DNA from: Pegea sp. RAD2-039
Taxonomy: Eukaryota > Chordata > Thaliacea > Salpida > Salpidae
DNA length: 64,000 nt
Reading direction: 5' to 3'
NCBI GenBank assembly: GCA_034620365.1
Contig: JAQGEQ010000107.1
Coordinates: 124,001 to 188,000, forward strand
The notes beneath the pieces are model-generated. The model did not search any database, was not told the origin of the DNA, and worked only from the letters and a program-made list of their open reading frames with translations. The translations under genes and the position numbers were made by a program. Below, one piece after another: positions 44,133-57,245 of this stretch (the first letter of the stretch is position 1; each line of letters opens with the position of its first letter).

Positions 44133-44815
44133 ATGCTATGGAGGGTACCTGAAGAAAGCACCTCTCTCTAACACACATTCTCACAAATAATATCTACTAA
44201 GTTAGTAATATACAAAATAAAAGATGTAACACATAGTATTTCAGTAGTCCTCAAAGCATATAACAGTTAATAATTACATAGAATGTTACTAATCTAAGAA
44301 ATAGAAAACTCACTGTTCTGAAATGGTAGTGTTTGCAAAAGTATAACAGTTCAACTTGTGCTTGAACAAATATTTTGTCATAATATTCATTATGATCATA
44401 TGTTTTCTGAAGAAACAATCTCAAATGAAATAAACGTAACAAGCGTTCTTCCCATTTTATTTTTGAACATACTGACATCATCTACTGCTACTAGTTTTCT
44501 GATGAGGTATTCAATGAAAATTAAAACAAGAAGTAAACCAGAATGGCACTCTGAGGAACACCACTGGTGATTTGACTAGAAGTGGAAAAAGATCGTTCTA
44601 CACGAGTTTGTTGTTTTCTACTTCATAAGTAATTTTCCATCCACTGTAAGATAAAGCTGTTGATTCTTAACTTTTTCAGTACAGTAATGAGCTTGTTGTG
44701 CGGGACAGAAAAAAATGCCTTATTGGACATCAGATATTAGATAGTGCTCCATCAAATGACTGATCAAATGATTGTAAATGATATGTTCGCGAATTAGGCA
44801 GATAACTGAAGTCAG
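44133..44815 (-). mobile_element. CR1/L2-like LINE fragment (RT core with internal deletion, plus 3' UTR tail)
   Basis: Minus strand: LTSVICLIREHIIYNHLI ... LISDVQ, the start of the reverse transcriptase, then after a deletion SVPHNKLI-like residues and SSQITSGVPQS, the RT 'SGVPQG' motif. The 3' end is the family tail (TGAGAATGTGTGTTAGAGAG ... GGTACCCTCC, about 44140-44193). The frame has several breaks. Confidence 0.8.
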
Positions 44816-45306
44816 CAAACCGATTAAAACGGTCAAGTAAGCTAAAGGTTTGTAAATTAAGTTTTTATGAAAAATAAAAGATTATGATAATCAATACATA
44901 AGAGGTAAAATGATAAACTTATATTCGAGAACAATTATTACATTTATAACAAGTTTTCTATTAAAAATTAGTTTAACAACAGCACCACAATTCTACTAGT
45001 CCAAAAGTTGAACAATTTCAAAAACTAGAGGACTGATACCATTTCTACCGATGTAATGCAGGTTGGTTTGAAGTTATTCATTTAATTGATTGTTTGTTAT
45101 TAAAATAAACAAACTGATTTTATAAATAGTTTATTTTTTCACTGGATTGTTGTCAATTTCAACAGGTTTTTTATACACTATGCCATGTGCTTCTGGAACT
45201 GTTTTCAATCCATATTTGAAGGCTTGTGATTGGCCAGATAATGTTCCTGGTAGCGGCGTAGACCGTAATAATACAGAAGGAAGTGGTTCAAACACCAATT
45301 CAACTG
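44816..45306 (+). pseudogene. Decayed CBM14 exon pair upstream of the chitin-binding gene
   Basis: Flank and exons align with 46.26-46.74 kb. The first exon (44993-45061) is shortened and contains TGA in the GDCYHFY position. The second (45166-45306, 47 codons) is open: GFLYTMPCASGTVFNPYLKACDW, then NVPGSG in place of NVPQC, so the last cysteine is lost, followed by a Gly/Ser/Asn-rich extension and a GTAAAT donor. It lies before the signal-peptide exon, so it is not part of that gene as modelled. Confidence 0.65.
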
Positions 45307-45946
45307 GTAAATAATAATTCAAAGCTTATAATAACTTTTACAAGATAAAAATATTCTTTTTCAATTTGGGTATTTTCAACCTCATAGAAAACATTAAAAA
45401 AACATAGAATAAAATTTAATTTAAGTACATTGAAATTTTAACCAAATACTTTTCATAAATGAATGATTGAATGCTTTTAACAAAATTTTCTTAATACTTT
45501 TGCAAATTTTTAAGGCTTTCAAATAATTTAGCTACATCCTCTAAAAAGACTCATCTGTTTAGATAGATTTTAAACAAATAAATTCAATTAAGCAAAATAA
45601 TTTTTTGACATATAGATTTGGTTTTTGTATCATTCACTTCCTCTTCTAATTGAATATTCTTTAAATTTTTTCATTAAAGTTAACAACTTAAAAACACTTT
45701 GAATAGTTTCATAGGAAGTAGATTGTCCACGACAAAATTACTTTGCAAGAAAAATATTGAAAATCAATTGAATGTAAATTTTATGCAAACAACTTTTAAA
45801 AGAAATTATTAAAATTTTATTAGTTCAAATTTCTAAATAACAAAAAAACATTTCCTGATAATTTTCTCAGGGTGTATATATACAACCTGTAGGAATATAG
45901 TTTCATGAAATAAAATTTATTTCAAATCAAACTTTCCATTAGAACT

Positions 45947-48900
45947 ATGTTGAAATTAAGTTCAATTTTCGTTGTTTTCTTGTTGGCGGAGTTTTTCGTG
46001 GTTGAATCATCTATAGTCAAGGTAAAATTACTGTTAGTTTTAACTTAAAATCTTTATTATATTAACAAAACAAAAATAATATTGATATACTTTTGTATTT
46101 GAAGTATTAATTTCTGAAATAGTTATCTGAGTAATACTTACATAGAATTATAACATAACTAATTGAACATTAAGCATTTTAGAGAAGTCGTAACACGAAC
46201 TCTATTATAAGTAATCTGATATTAACCTATTTTCAAAACACTATTTTATTTGATAGAAGCAGACAAACAGATCAATACGGTCAAGTAAGCTAAACCTTTA
46301 TTGATTATGCTTTTTAGGAAATTAAAAGATTATGATAAACAAAATATATTCAAACTGTTAAAATGGTTTTCACGAAAAATTATTACATTTATATCATCTT
46401 TTATATTAAAAACAATTTTCAAAAACAGCACCAGAATGTATTGGTCCTAACAATAAATCATTAACTACTGGACCTTTTGAAAAACCAGGAGACTGCTACC
46501 ATTTCTACAAATGTGATAAAGGTTATTTTGAAATTATTTATTTAAATGATTGCTTGGTGTTAAAATTAACAAAATGAAATCATAGAGAGATTGTTTTTTT
46601 CACTAAATTTTTGTCAAAAATTTTAGGAGTCTTAAAAACTTTGACATGTCCTGGTATACTTGTTTTTAATCCATCTTCGAAGGATTGTGAAAATCAAGAA
46701 AATGTTCCTCAATGCAGTGGAAATGGTAATTAAAACTAAAGAGCTGAAAACTTTATATTTGCTGATATTGAAGCCTTAAATAATCTAGACACTTTTGTAC
46801 TCATGATACTAATTCTTAACAGCATCATTCAAATGATGACATCATTTAGTTCTGAACTTCTGAATTTAAATTAATAAAAAATTTTAGGAGTCTTAAAAAC
46901 TTTGACATGTCCTGGTATACTTGTTTTTAATCCATCTTCGAAGGATTGTGAAAATCAAGAAAATGTTCCTCAATGCAGTGGAAATGGTAATTAAAACTAA
47001 AGAGCTGAAAACTTTATATTTGCTGATATTGAAGCCTTAAATAATCTAGACACTTTTGTACTCATGATACTAATTCTTAACAGCATCATTCAAATGATGA
47101 CATCATTTAGTTCTGAACTTCTGAATTTAATTAATATTAATAACTATCATAGTTCTTTAAGTATTTTTAATTTAATTAATGTGTCTTTTAAAACTTTTCA
47201 TGAAATTTTGTTTATTTTAAAAGGAAAAATTTTTAAAATTAAAAAACTTTATCATTAACCGTAATGAAACCTTTAAAATGACATTAACAAAATTTAATTG
47301 AAGTATATTCAAAGCTTTAACTAAGTACTTTTAATATAACAAAGATAGAAAATATGTAAACAAATGTTCTTTCATAAATTGTTTCGTATTCCGAAAAATT
47401 TAGGCATTCAATTAATATTAGCTACTTTCTTTGAATATTTTCGTGCATTTAAATAGTTTTTCAACAAATTAATTTCATTATACAAAAAGATCTTTTGTAC
47501 ATATATCTATAATCGATTTTATCATTGAATTCATATTTTAGTTGATTATTCTTTAAATTTTTTCATAAATGATAATAATTGAAAAATAGTTTCATAAGCA
47601 GTACGTTGACCATGACACAAACATTTTGAAAGAAAGTGATTGGAAACTGTCATTGATTGTATTTTTTTAAATATTTTAGATAAATTGACAAGTACTTAAT
47701 ATTTTAGTGAAGAAAACAGATTTATTTTATTTTTTAATTAATTTTCTTTCTCTCAAAAAAAGATTTTTTTTAAACATACTGAAGTTGTTGTAAAAATGAA
47801 ATTTCAGGTCCTAACGCACGGTGTAAAGATCCTAACGGTAAACCATTAAGTACTAAACCATTTGCAAAACCGGGAGACTGCTACCATTTCTACGAATGTG
47901 CTGCAGGTTGTTTTGAAGTTATTTATTTGATTAATTACTTGTTCTTAAAATTAACAAAATGAAATCATCAATAGTTTGTTCTTTCACTGAATTTTTGTCG
48001 ATTTTTATAGGAGTCTTAACAACAGTGACATGTCCTGGTATACTTGTTTTTAATCCAGCTTCGAAAGAATGTGAAAATCAACAGAATGTTCCTCAATGCA
48101 AAGGAAAAGGTAATTAAATCTATAGAGCTAAAAAACTTTTGCTTCGATGATATTTAAGCCTTACATAATCTAGACACTTTAGTATTCATGATACTAATTC
48201 TTAACAGCATCATTCAAATGATGACGTCAATTATTACTGAACTTCTGATTTTAATTAATATTAATAACTATCAAAGTTCTTTAATCATTTTTAATTTAGT
48301 TATTGTGTCTTTTGAAATCTTTCAGGAAATTTTTTTTATTTTCAAAGCAAAATTTTAGAAATTAAAAAACTTTATCTTCAATTGCAATGAAACCTGTAAA
48401 AAGATATTAGCAAAATTTAATTGAAGTATATTCAAAGCTTTAACCAAATACTTTTAATATAACAAAGATAGAAAGTATGTAAACAAATGTACTTTCATAA
48501 ATTGTTTCGTATTCCGAAAAATTTAGGCATTCAATTAATCTTAGCTACTTTCTTTAAAAATTTTCGTGCATTTAAATAGTTTTTCAACAAATTAATTTCA
48601 TTATACGAAAATACTTTTTGTAAATATATTCATATTCCATTTTATCATTGAATTCATATTTTAGTTGATTATTCTTTAGAATTTAACAAAACTTAAATAA
48701 TTGAAAAACAGTTTGAATAGTTTCATTAGCATTACATTGACCATGGCACAAATAAACTGAAAGAAACTGATTGAACACTTTCATTGATTATATTTTTTAA
48801 AAATATTTTAGATAAATTGACAACTACTTAATATTTTAGTGAAGAAAACAGATTTATTTTATTTTTTCATTATTTTCTTTCTCTCAAAAAAAAGATTTTT

Positions 48901-51900
48901 TTTCAAACATACTGAAGTTGTTGTAAAAATGAAATTTCAGGTCCTAACGCACGGTGTAAAGATCCTAACGGTAAACCATTAAGTACTAAACCATTTGCAA
49001 AACCGGGAGACTGCTACCATTTCTACGAATGTGCTGCAGGTTGTTTTGAAACTATTTATTTAATTGATTGTTTGTTGTTAAAATTAACAAAATGAAATCA
49101 TCAATAGTTTGTTCTTTCACTCAATTTTTGTCGATTTTTATAGGAGTCTTAACAACAGTGACATGTCCTGGTTTACTTGTTTTTAATCCAGCCTCGAAAG
49201 AATGTGAAAATCAACAGAATGTTCCTCAATGCAAAGGAAAAGGTAATTAAATCTATTGAGCTGAAAAACTTTTGCTTTGCTGATATTTAAGCCTTACATA
49301 ATCTAGACAGTTTAGTATTCATGATACTAATTTTTAACAGCATCATTCAAATGATGACGTCAATTATTTCTGAACTTCTGAATTTAATTATTATTAATAA
49401 CTATCAAAGTTCTTTAAATATTTTTAATTTAGTTATTGTGTCTTTTGAAACCTTTCTTGCAATTTTATTTATTTTAAAAGCAAAATTTTAGAAATTAAAA
49501 AACTTTATCTTTAATTGCAATGAAACCTGTAAAAAGATATTAGCAAAATTTAATTGAAGTATATTCAAAGCTTTAACCAAATACTTTTAATATAACAAAG
49601 ATAGAAAGTATGTAAACAAATTTTCTTTTATAAATTGTTTCGTATTCCGAAAAATTTAGGCATTCAATTAATCTTAGCTACTTTCTTTAAAAATTTTCGT
49701 GCATTTAAAAAGTTTTTCAACGAATTAATTTCATTATACGAAAAAATTTTTTGTAAATATATTCATATTCCATTTTATCATTGAATTCATATTTTAGTTG
49801 ATTATTCTTTAGAATTAAACAAAACTTTAATAATTGAAAAACAGTTTGAATAGTTTCATTAGCATTACATTGACCATGGCACAAATAAACTGAAAGAAAC
49901 TGATTGAAAACTTTCATTGATTGTATTTTTTTAAATATTTTAAATAAATTGACAACTATTTAATATTTTAGTGAGGAAAACAGATTCACTTTAATTTTTG
50001 ATTATTTTTCTTTCTCTCAAAAAATAGATTTTTTTTTTCAAACATACTGAAGTTGTTGTAAAAATGAAATTTCAGGTCCTAACGCACGGTGTATTGATCC
50101 TAACGGTGAACCATTAACTATAGAACCATTTGAAAAACCGGGAGACTGCTACCATTTCTACGAATGTGATGAAGGTTATTTTGAAATTATTTATTTAAAT
50201 GATTGCTTGGTGTTAAAATTAACAAAATGAAATCATAGAGAGATTGTTTTTTTCACTAAGTTTTATCAAATTTTTAGGAGTCTTAAAAAATTTGACATGT
50301 CCTGGTATACTTGTATTTAATCCAGCTTCAAAGGATTGTGAAAATCAAGAAAATGTTCCTCAATGCAGTGGAAATGGTAATTAAAACTAATGAGTTGAAA
50401 ACTTTATATTTGCTGATATTGAAGCCTTAAGTAATCTAGACACTTTTGTACTCATGATACTAATTCTTAACAGCATCATTCAAATGATGACATCATTTAG
50501 TTCTGAACTTGTGAATTTAATTATTATTAATAATTATAAAAGTTCTTTAACCATTTTTAATTTATTTAATGTGTCTTTTAAAACTTTTCATGAAATTTTG
50601 TTTATTTTCAAAGCAAAATTTTTAAAATCAAAAAACTTTATCTTCAATTGCAATGAAACCTTTAAAAAGATATTAACAAAATTTAATTGAAGTAAATTCA
50701 AAGCTTTAACCACATACTTTTAGTATAACAAAGATAGAAAGTATGCAAACAAATGTACTTTCATAAATTGTTTCGTTTTCCGAAAAATTTAGGCATTCAA
50801 TTAATCTTAGCTACTTTCTTTGAAAATTTTCGTGCATTTAAAAAGTTTTTCAACAAATTAATTTCATTATACGAAAAAAATTTTTGTACATATATTCATA
50901 TTCCATTTTATCATTGAATTCATATTTTAGTTGATTATTCTTTAAAATTTAACAAAACTTTAATAATTGAAAAACAGTTTGAATAGTTTCATTAGCATTA
51001 CATTGACTATTGCAAAACTAAACTGAAAGAAACTGATTGAAAACTTTCATTGATTGTATTTTTTTAAATATTATAAATAAAATGACATCTTTTTATTCTT
51101 TCAGTGAAGAAAACAGATTCATTTTATTTTTTAATTATTTTTCTTTCTCTCAAAAAAAAGATTTTTTTTAAACATACTGAAGTTGTTGTAAAAATGAAAT
51201 TTCAGGTCCTAACGCACGGTGTATTGATCCTAACGGTGAACCATTAACTATAGAACCATTTGAAAAACCGGGAGACTGCTACCATTTCTACGAATGTGAT
51301 GAAGGTTATTTTGAAGTTATTCATTTAAATGATTGCTTGGTGTTAAAATTAACAAAATGAAATCATAGAGAGATTGTTTTTTTCACTAAGTTTTATCAAA
51401 TTTTTAGGAGTCTTAAAAAATTTGACATGTCCTGGTATACTTGTATTTAATCCAGCTTCAAAGGATTGTGAAAATCAAGAAAATGTTCCTCAATGCAGTG
51501 GAAAAGGTAATTAAAACTACTGAGTTGAAAAACTTTTGCTTTGATGATATTTAAGCCTTACATAATCCAGACACTTTAGTATTCATCATTCTAATTTTTA
51601 ACAGCATCATTCAAATGATGACATCATTTAGTTCTGAACTTCTGAATTTAATTTTTTTTAATAACTATCAAAGTTCTTTAAATATTTTTAATTTATTTAA
51701 TGTGTCTTTTAAAACTTTTCATGAAATTTTGTTTATTTTAAAAGCAAAATTTTAGAAATTAAAAAACTTAATCTTCAATTGCAATGAAACCTTTACAAAG
51801 ATATTAACAAAATTTAATTGAAGTATATTCAAAGCTTTAACCAAATACTTTTAATATAACAAAGATAGAAAGCATGTAAGAAGATATTCTTTCAAAAATT

Positions 51901-54900
51901 GTTTCGTATTCCGAAAAACTTAGGCATTCAATTAATCTTAGCTACTTTCTTTAAAATTTTCGTGCATTTAAACAGTTTTTCAACAAATTAATTTCATTAT
52001 ACGAAAATATTTTTTGTACATATATTCATATTCCATTTTATCATTGAATTCATATTTTAGTTGATTATTCTTTAAAATTAAACAAAACTTTAATAATTGA
52101 AAAACAGTGAGAATAGTTTCATTAGCATTACATTGACCATGACACAAATAAATTGAAAGAAACTGATTGAACACTTTCATTGATTGTATTTTTTAAATAT
52201 TTTAAATAAATTGACAGTTACTTATTCTTTTAGTGAAGAAAACAGATTCATTTTATTTTTTAATTATTTTTTTTCTCTCACAAAAAATTTTTTCTTCAAA
52301 GGTAATGAAATTCTTGTAAAAATGAATTTTCAGGTCCTAACGCACGATGTATTGATCCTAACGGTGAAAAATTAACTATAAAACCATTTGAAAAACCGGG
52401 AGACTGCTACCATTTCTACGAATGTGATGAAGGTTATTTTGAAGTTATTCATTTAAATGATTGCTTGGTGTTAAAATTAACAAAATGAAATCATAGAGAG
52501 ATTGTTTTTTTCACTAAGTTTTATCAAATTTTTAGGAGTCTTAAAAAATTTGACATGTCCTGGTATACTTGTATTTAATCCAGCTTCAAAGGATTGTGAA
52601 AATCAAGAAAATGTTCCTCAATGCAGTGGAAAAGGTAATTAAAACTACTGAGTTGAAAAACTTTTGCTTTGATGATATTTAAGCCTTACATAATCCAGAC
52701 ACTTTAGTATTCATCATTCTAATTTTTAACAGCATCATTCAAATGATGACATCATTTAGTTCTGAACTTCTGAATTTAATTTTTTTTAATAACTATCAAA
52801 GTTCTTTAAATATTTTTAATTTATTTAATGTGTCTTTTAAAACTTTTCATGAAATTTTGTTTATTTTAAAAGCAAAATTTTAGAAATTAAAAAACTTAAT
52901 CTTCAATTGCAATGAAACCTTTACAAAGATATTAACAAAATTTAATTGAAGTATATTCAAAGCTTTAACCAAATACTTTTAATATAACAAAGATAGAAAG
53001 CATGTAAGAAGATATTCTTTCAAAAATTGTTTCGTATTCCGAAAAACTTAGGCATTCAATTAATCTTAGCTACTTTCTTTAAAAATTTTCGTGCATTTAA
53101 ACAGTTTTTCAACAAATTAATTTCATTATACGAAAATATTTTTTGTACATATATTCATATTCCATTTTATCACTGAATTCATATTTTAGTTGATTATTCT
53201 TTAAAATTAAACAAAACTTTAATAATTGAAAAACAGTGAGAATAGTTTCATTAGCATTACATTGACCATGACACAAATAAATTGAAAGAAACTGATTGAA
53301 CACTTTCATTGATTGTATTTTTTAAATATTTTAAATAAATTGACAGTTACTTATTCTTTTATTGAAGAAAACAGATTCATTTTATTTTTTAATTAGTTTT
53401 TTTCTCTCACAAAAAAGTTTTTCTTCAAAGGTAATGAGATTCTTGTAAAAATGAATTTTCAGGTCCTAACGCACGATGTATTGATCCTAACGGTGAAAAA
53501 TTAACTATAAAACCATTTGAAAAACCGGGAGACTGCTACCATTTCTACAAATGTGATGCAGGTTATTTTGAAACTATTTATTTAATTGATTGCTTGGTGT
53601 TAAAATTAACAAAATGAAATCATAAAAATAATGTTTTTTTCACTAAGTTTTTGTCAAATTTTTAGGAGTCTTAAAAAATTTGACATGTCCTGGTATACTT
53701 GTTTTCAATCCAGCTTTAAAGGATTGTGAAAATCAAACAAATGTTCCTCAATGCAAAGACAACGGTAATTAAAACTAAACAGCTGAAAACTTTATGTTTG
53801 CTGATATTGAAGCCTTAAATAATCTAGACACTTTTGTATTCATGATACTAATTCTTAACATCATCATTCAAATGATGACGTCATTTACTTCTGAACTTCT
53901 GAATTTAATTAATATTAATAACTATCAAAGTTCTTTAATAATTTTTAATTTATTTAATGTTTCTTTTAAAACCTTTCATGAAATTTTGTTTATTTTCAAA
54001 GCAAAATTTTTAAAATCATAAAACTTTATCTTCAACCGCAATGAAATCTTTAAAAAGATATTAACACAATTTAATTGAAGTATATTCAAAGCTTTAACCA
54101 AATACTTTTAGTATAACAAAGATAGAAAGTATGTAAACAAATGTTCTTTCATAAATTGTTTCGTATTCCGAAAAACTTAGGCATTCAATTAATCTTAGCT
54201 ACTTTCTTTGAACATTTTCGTGCATTTAAAAAGTTTTTCAACATATTAATTTCATTATACGAAAATACTTTTTGTACATATATTCATATTCCATTTTATC
54301 ATTGAATTCATATTTTAGTTGATTATTCTTTAAAACTAAACAAAACTTTAATAATTGAAAAACAGTTTGAATAGTTTCATAAGCAGTACATTGACCATGG
54401 CACAAATAAATTGAAAGAAACTGATTGAACACTTTCATTGATTGTATTTTTTAAAACATTTTAAATAAATTGACAACTACCTAATATTTTAGTGAAGAAA
54501 ACAGATTCATTTTATTTTTTTTTATTTTTTTCTCTCAAAAATTTTTTTTTCTTCAAACGTAATGAAATTCTTGTAAAAATAAATTTTCAGGTCCTAACGC
54601 ACGATGTATTGCTCCTAACGGTGAACGATTAAGTACAGATCCATTTGCAAAACCAGGAGACTGCCACCATTTCTACGAATGTGATGAAGGTTATTTTAAA
54701 GTTATTTTGAAGTTGTTTATTCAATAGATTGCTTGTTGTTAAAATTAACCAAATTAATTCATAAAGAGTTTTATATTTCACTAAGTTTTTCTCAATTTTT
54801 TTAGGATTCTTAAGAACAATGGTATGTCCTGATATACTTGTTTTCAATCCAGCTTCAAAGGATTGTGAAAATCAAAAAAATGTTCCTCAATGCAAAGACA

Positions 54901-56069
54901 AAGGTAATTAAAACTAAACAGCTGAAAACTTTTTGTTTGCTGATATTGAAGCCTTAAATAATCTAGACACTTTTGTATTCATGATACTAATTCTTAACAT
55001 CATCATTCAAATGATGACGTCATTTACTTCTGAACTTCTGAATTTAATTAATATTAATAACTATCAAAGTTCTTTAATAATTTTTAATTTATTTAATGTT
55101 TCTTTTAAAACCTTTCATGAAATTTTGTTTATTTTCAAAGCAAAATTTTTAAAATCATAAAACTTTATCTTCAACCGCAATGGAATCTTTAAAAAGATAT
55201 TAACAAAATTTAATTGAAGTATATTCAAAGCTTTAACCAAATACTTTTAGTATAACAAAGATAGAAAGTATGTAAACAAATGTTCTTTCATAAATTGTTT
55301 CGTATTCCGAAAAACTTAGGCATTCAATTAATCTTAGCTACTTTCTTTGAACATTTTCGTGCATTTAAAAAGTTTTTCAACATATTAATTTCATTATACG
55401 AAAATACTTTTTGTACATATATTCATATTCCATTTTATCATTGAATTCATATTTTAGTTGATTATTCTTTAAAATTAAACAAAACTTTAATAATTGAAAA
55501 ACAGTTTGAATAGTTTCATAAGCAGTACATTGACCATGGCACAAATAAATTGAAAGAAACTGATTGAACACTTTCATTGATTGTATTTTTTAAAACATTT
55601 TAAATAAATTGACAACTACCTAATATTTTAGTGAAGAAAACAGATTCATTTTATTTTTTAATTATTTTTTTTCTCTCAAAAATTTTTTTTTCTTCAAACG
55701 TAATGAAATTCTTGTAAAAATGAAATTTCAGGTCCTAGCGCACGGTGTAAAGATCCTAACGGTAAACCATTAAGTACTGATCCATTTGCAAAACCAGGAG
55801 ACTGCCACCATTACTACGAATGTGCTGAAGGTTATTTTGAAGTTATTTTGAAGTTGTTTACTCAATAGATTGCTAAATTCAATAGATTTGTTAAAATTAA
55901 CCAAATTAATTCATAAAGAGTTTTATATTTCACTAAGTTTTTCTCAATTTTTTTAGGATCCTTAACAACATTGGTATGTCCTGGTGATCTTGTTTTTAAT
56001 CCAGCTTTAAAGGTTTGTGATTATGAAAAAAATGTTCCTCAATGCAGAGGAAAAGGTAATCAAAACTAA
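45947..56069 (+). CDS. Secreted CBM14 (peritrophin-A) repeat protein, nine two-exon chitin-binding domains
   Basis: Exon 1 (45947-46021) encodes a signal peptide (MLKLSSIFVVFLLAEFFVVES). A 28-nt exon (46183-46210) is proposed because exon 1 ends in phase 0 and the next begins in phase 1. Domain exons 'a': 46429-46521, 47808-47906, 48941-49039, 50076-50174, 51206-51304, 52334-52432, 53463-53561, 54591-54689, 55732-55830. Exons 'b': 46627-46725 (repeated at 46888-46986), 48011-48109, 49144-49242, 50278-50376, 51408-51506, 52536-52634, 53666-53764, 54805-54903, 55957-56055. Nearly all are 99 nt and phase 1-1. Each pair spells C-x18-C-x5-C-x9-C-x12-C-x8-C with GDCYHFYEC, the CBM14 pattern. The last 'b' reads through to TAA at 56067-56069. 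About 630 aa if one b1 copy is used. Likely binds chitin in a cuticle, tunic, egg coat or gut lining. No TM seen. Exon counts are inferred. Confidence 0.82.
46616..47137 (+). repeat. 261-bp direct duplication carrying CBM14 exon b1
   Basis: Two apparently identical copies: exon b1 starts at 46627 and again at 46888. Each has its own acceptor and donor and 150 bp of intron. The lack of differences implies a very recent event or an assembly duplication. Confidence 0.85.
46740..56055 (+). repeat. ~1.13 kb tandem units of the CBM14 gene (exon a + short intron + exon b + long intron)
   Basis: Successive 'a' exons start 1133, 1135, 1130, 1128, 1129, 1128 and 1141 bp apart. Long introns share a common body with TGACATCAT/TGACGTCAT elements and a conserved 3' half. 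The units at 51.3-52.4 and 52.4-53.6 kb are nearly identical, as are 53.8-54.6 and 54.9-55.7 kb. Confidence 0.85.
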
Positions 56070-56690
56070 AGAGCTAAGAACCTTAGGTTTGCTGATATTG
56101 TAGCCTTACATAATCTAGACACCTACGTATTCATGATACTAATTCTTAACAGCATCATTCAAATGATGATGTCATTTATTTTTGTATTTCTGATTTTAAA
56201 CGGATATTTTTTTTCTAATATTTTTCTAAATCTCATAAGAGCCATCAGCCTAAAACTTCTTGTAAACATTCATTCTTCAAATTTTAATCTTTTAAAATCT
56301 TTGTTTTCTTAAGTTTATTTGTTGATAGCTTTTCTTATCGTTACTTAACTTTTTATATAAAAATTGTTGCTTATTGTTGACGAATCTTTTAAAGATGTGG
56401 AAACTATCAGCTTCTAATAATGTTTAGTTTCCATAATATATATCTACAACTTAATTGAAGATGGTAATTTTGTTTAGCAATATGCTGATCATCTCTTTAT
56501 GCAATTAATAAAACTTTGTTGTAACATGGTGGTCCAAAATAATTATAATATCTTGAATATATCATCATTTAAATACATTCCAAAAAAGTTTTTTCACGTG
56601 TAATCATTTAATTATCTCAGATCAGTTTTTACAGAAATTAATTAATAGGTTTAAAGTAGTTCAGGAAAAAGTATTCAAGTTCGCAGTTGC
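56070..56690. other. 3' flank of the CBM14 gene, shared with the CTLD-2 gene at 31015
   Basis: Starts like the CBM14 introns (GCTGATATTG, AATCTAGACACC, TCATTCAAATGATG) and then aligns with 31.78-32.27 kb. No gene is seen. Confidence 0.55.
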
Positions 56691-56694
56691 CACC

Positions 56695-57245
56695 AGATAA
56701 GTGTCAAAACCTATACCTTCGACGTGGAAGTAGCAGCAAGAAGCATCAAGTTACAGGAAGTCGTTCGGACTATTTTGTTCGATTTTTATGTTTAAGGAAT
56801 AGTCAGACTAAACCAACAAAAAAAGGCTAGCAATTACATTTACAGAAGTAAAAGATAGTTTTAGTAACAGACAAACAACAATTACTTCGACTGAACCAAC
56901 CAATAAACTCTTCACTAGTAACAGACAAACAACAACTTTATTTACTGGTAGCAATAAAGAAGGTTCTACCAACTTTCTCCTGATTGATTTATCTGTTGGA
57001 TCAGTTCTGTTATTTGTATTTATTTGCTACATGCTTTTGAAAATAGCTCTTCTTATAATGAAGAAGAAAAAAAGATCAACTCCTGAAGATATTGAGCTTA
57101 TTAATGCAAGTGGTACTGACCTAGTTGATGAAGTGCCTCATGACCAAGTTGATGAACAAGAAGAAAGAATAAATATTCTTTAAAATCTTGATGATGATGA
57201 TTTTATTTACTCAATGACAGATGATAATCAACGATCAATCACCTA
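56695..57245 (+). pseudogene. CTLD-2 3'-half pseudogene
   Basis: It begins within the CTLD (DKCQNLYLRRGSSSKK, VRFLCLRN). The stalk contains a stop (TAG after KKG) and a frameshift. The second SNRQTTT stalk repeat, TM (LLIDLSVGSVLLFVFICYML) and tail follow. A TAA replaces the Tyr of LYNL (56.. NIL, stop, NLDDDD), so even the tail is cut. Closest to the 42102 gene (same long stalk). The 5' half is missing: upstream is the CBM14 3' flank. Confidence 0.75.

Noticed and set aside
53794-54021. Plus-strand intronic frames (MFADIEALNN type) in CBM14 introns
   Set aside because: They begin in the retained end of exon b introns, have no domain, and are present only because the introns are duplicated. 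Other units have stops in the same frame.
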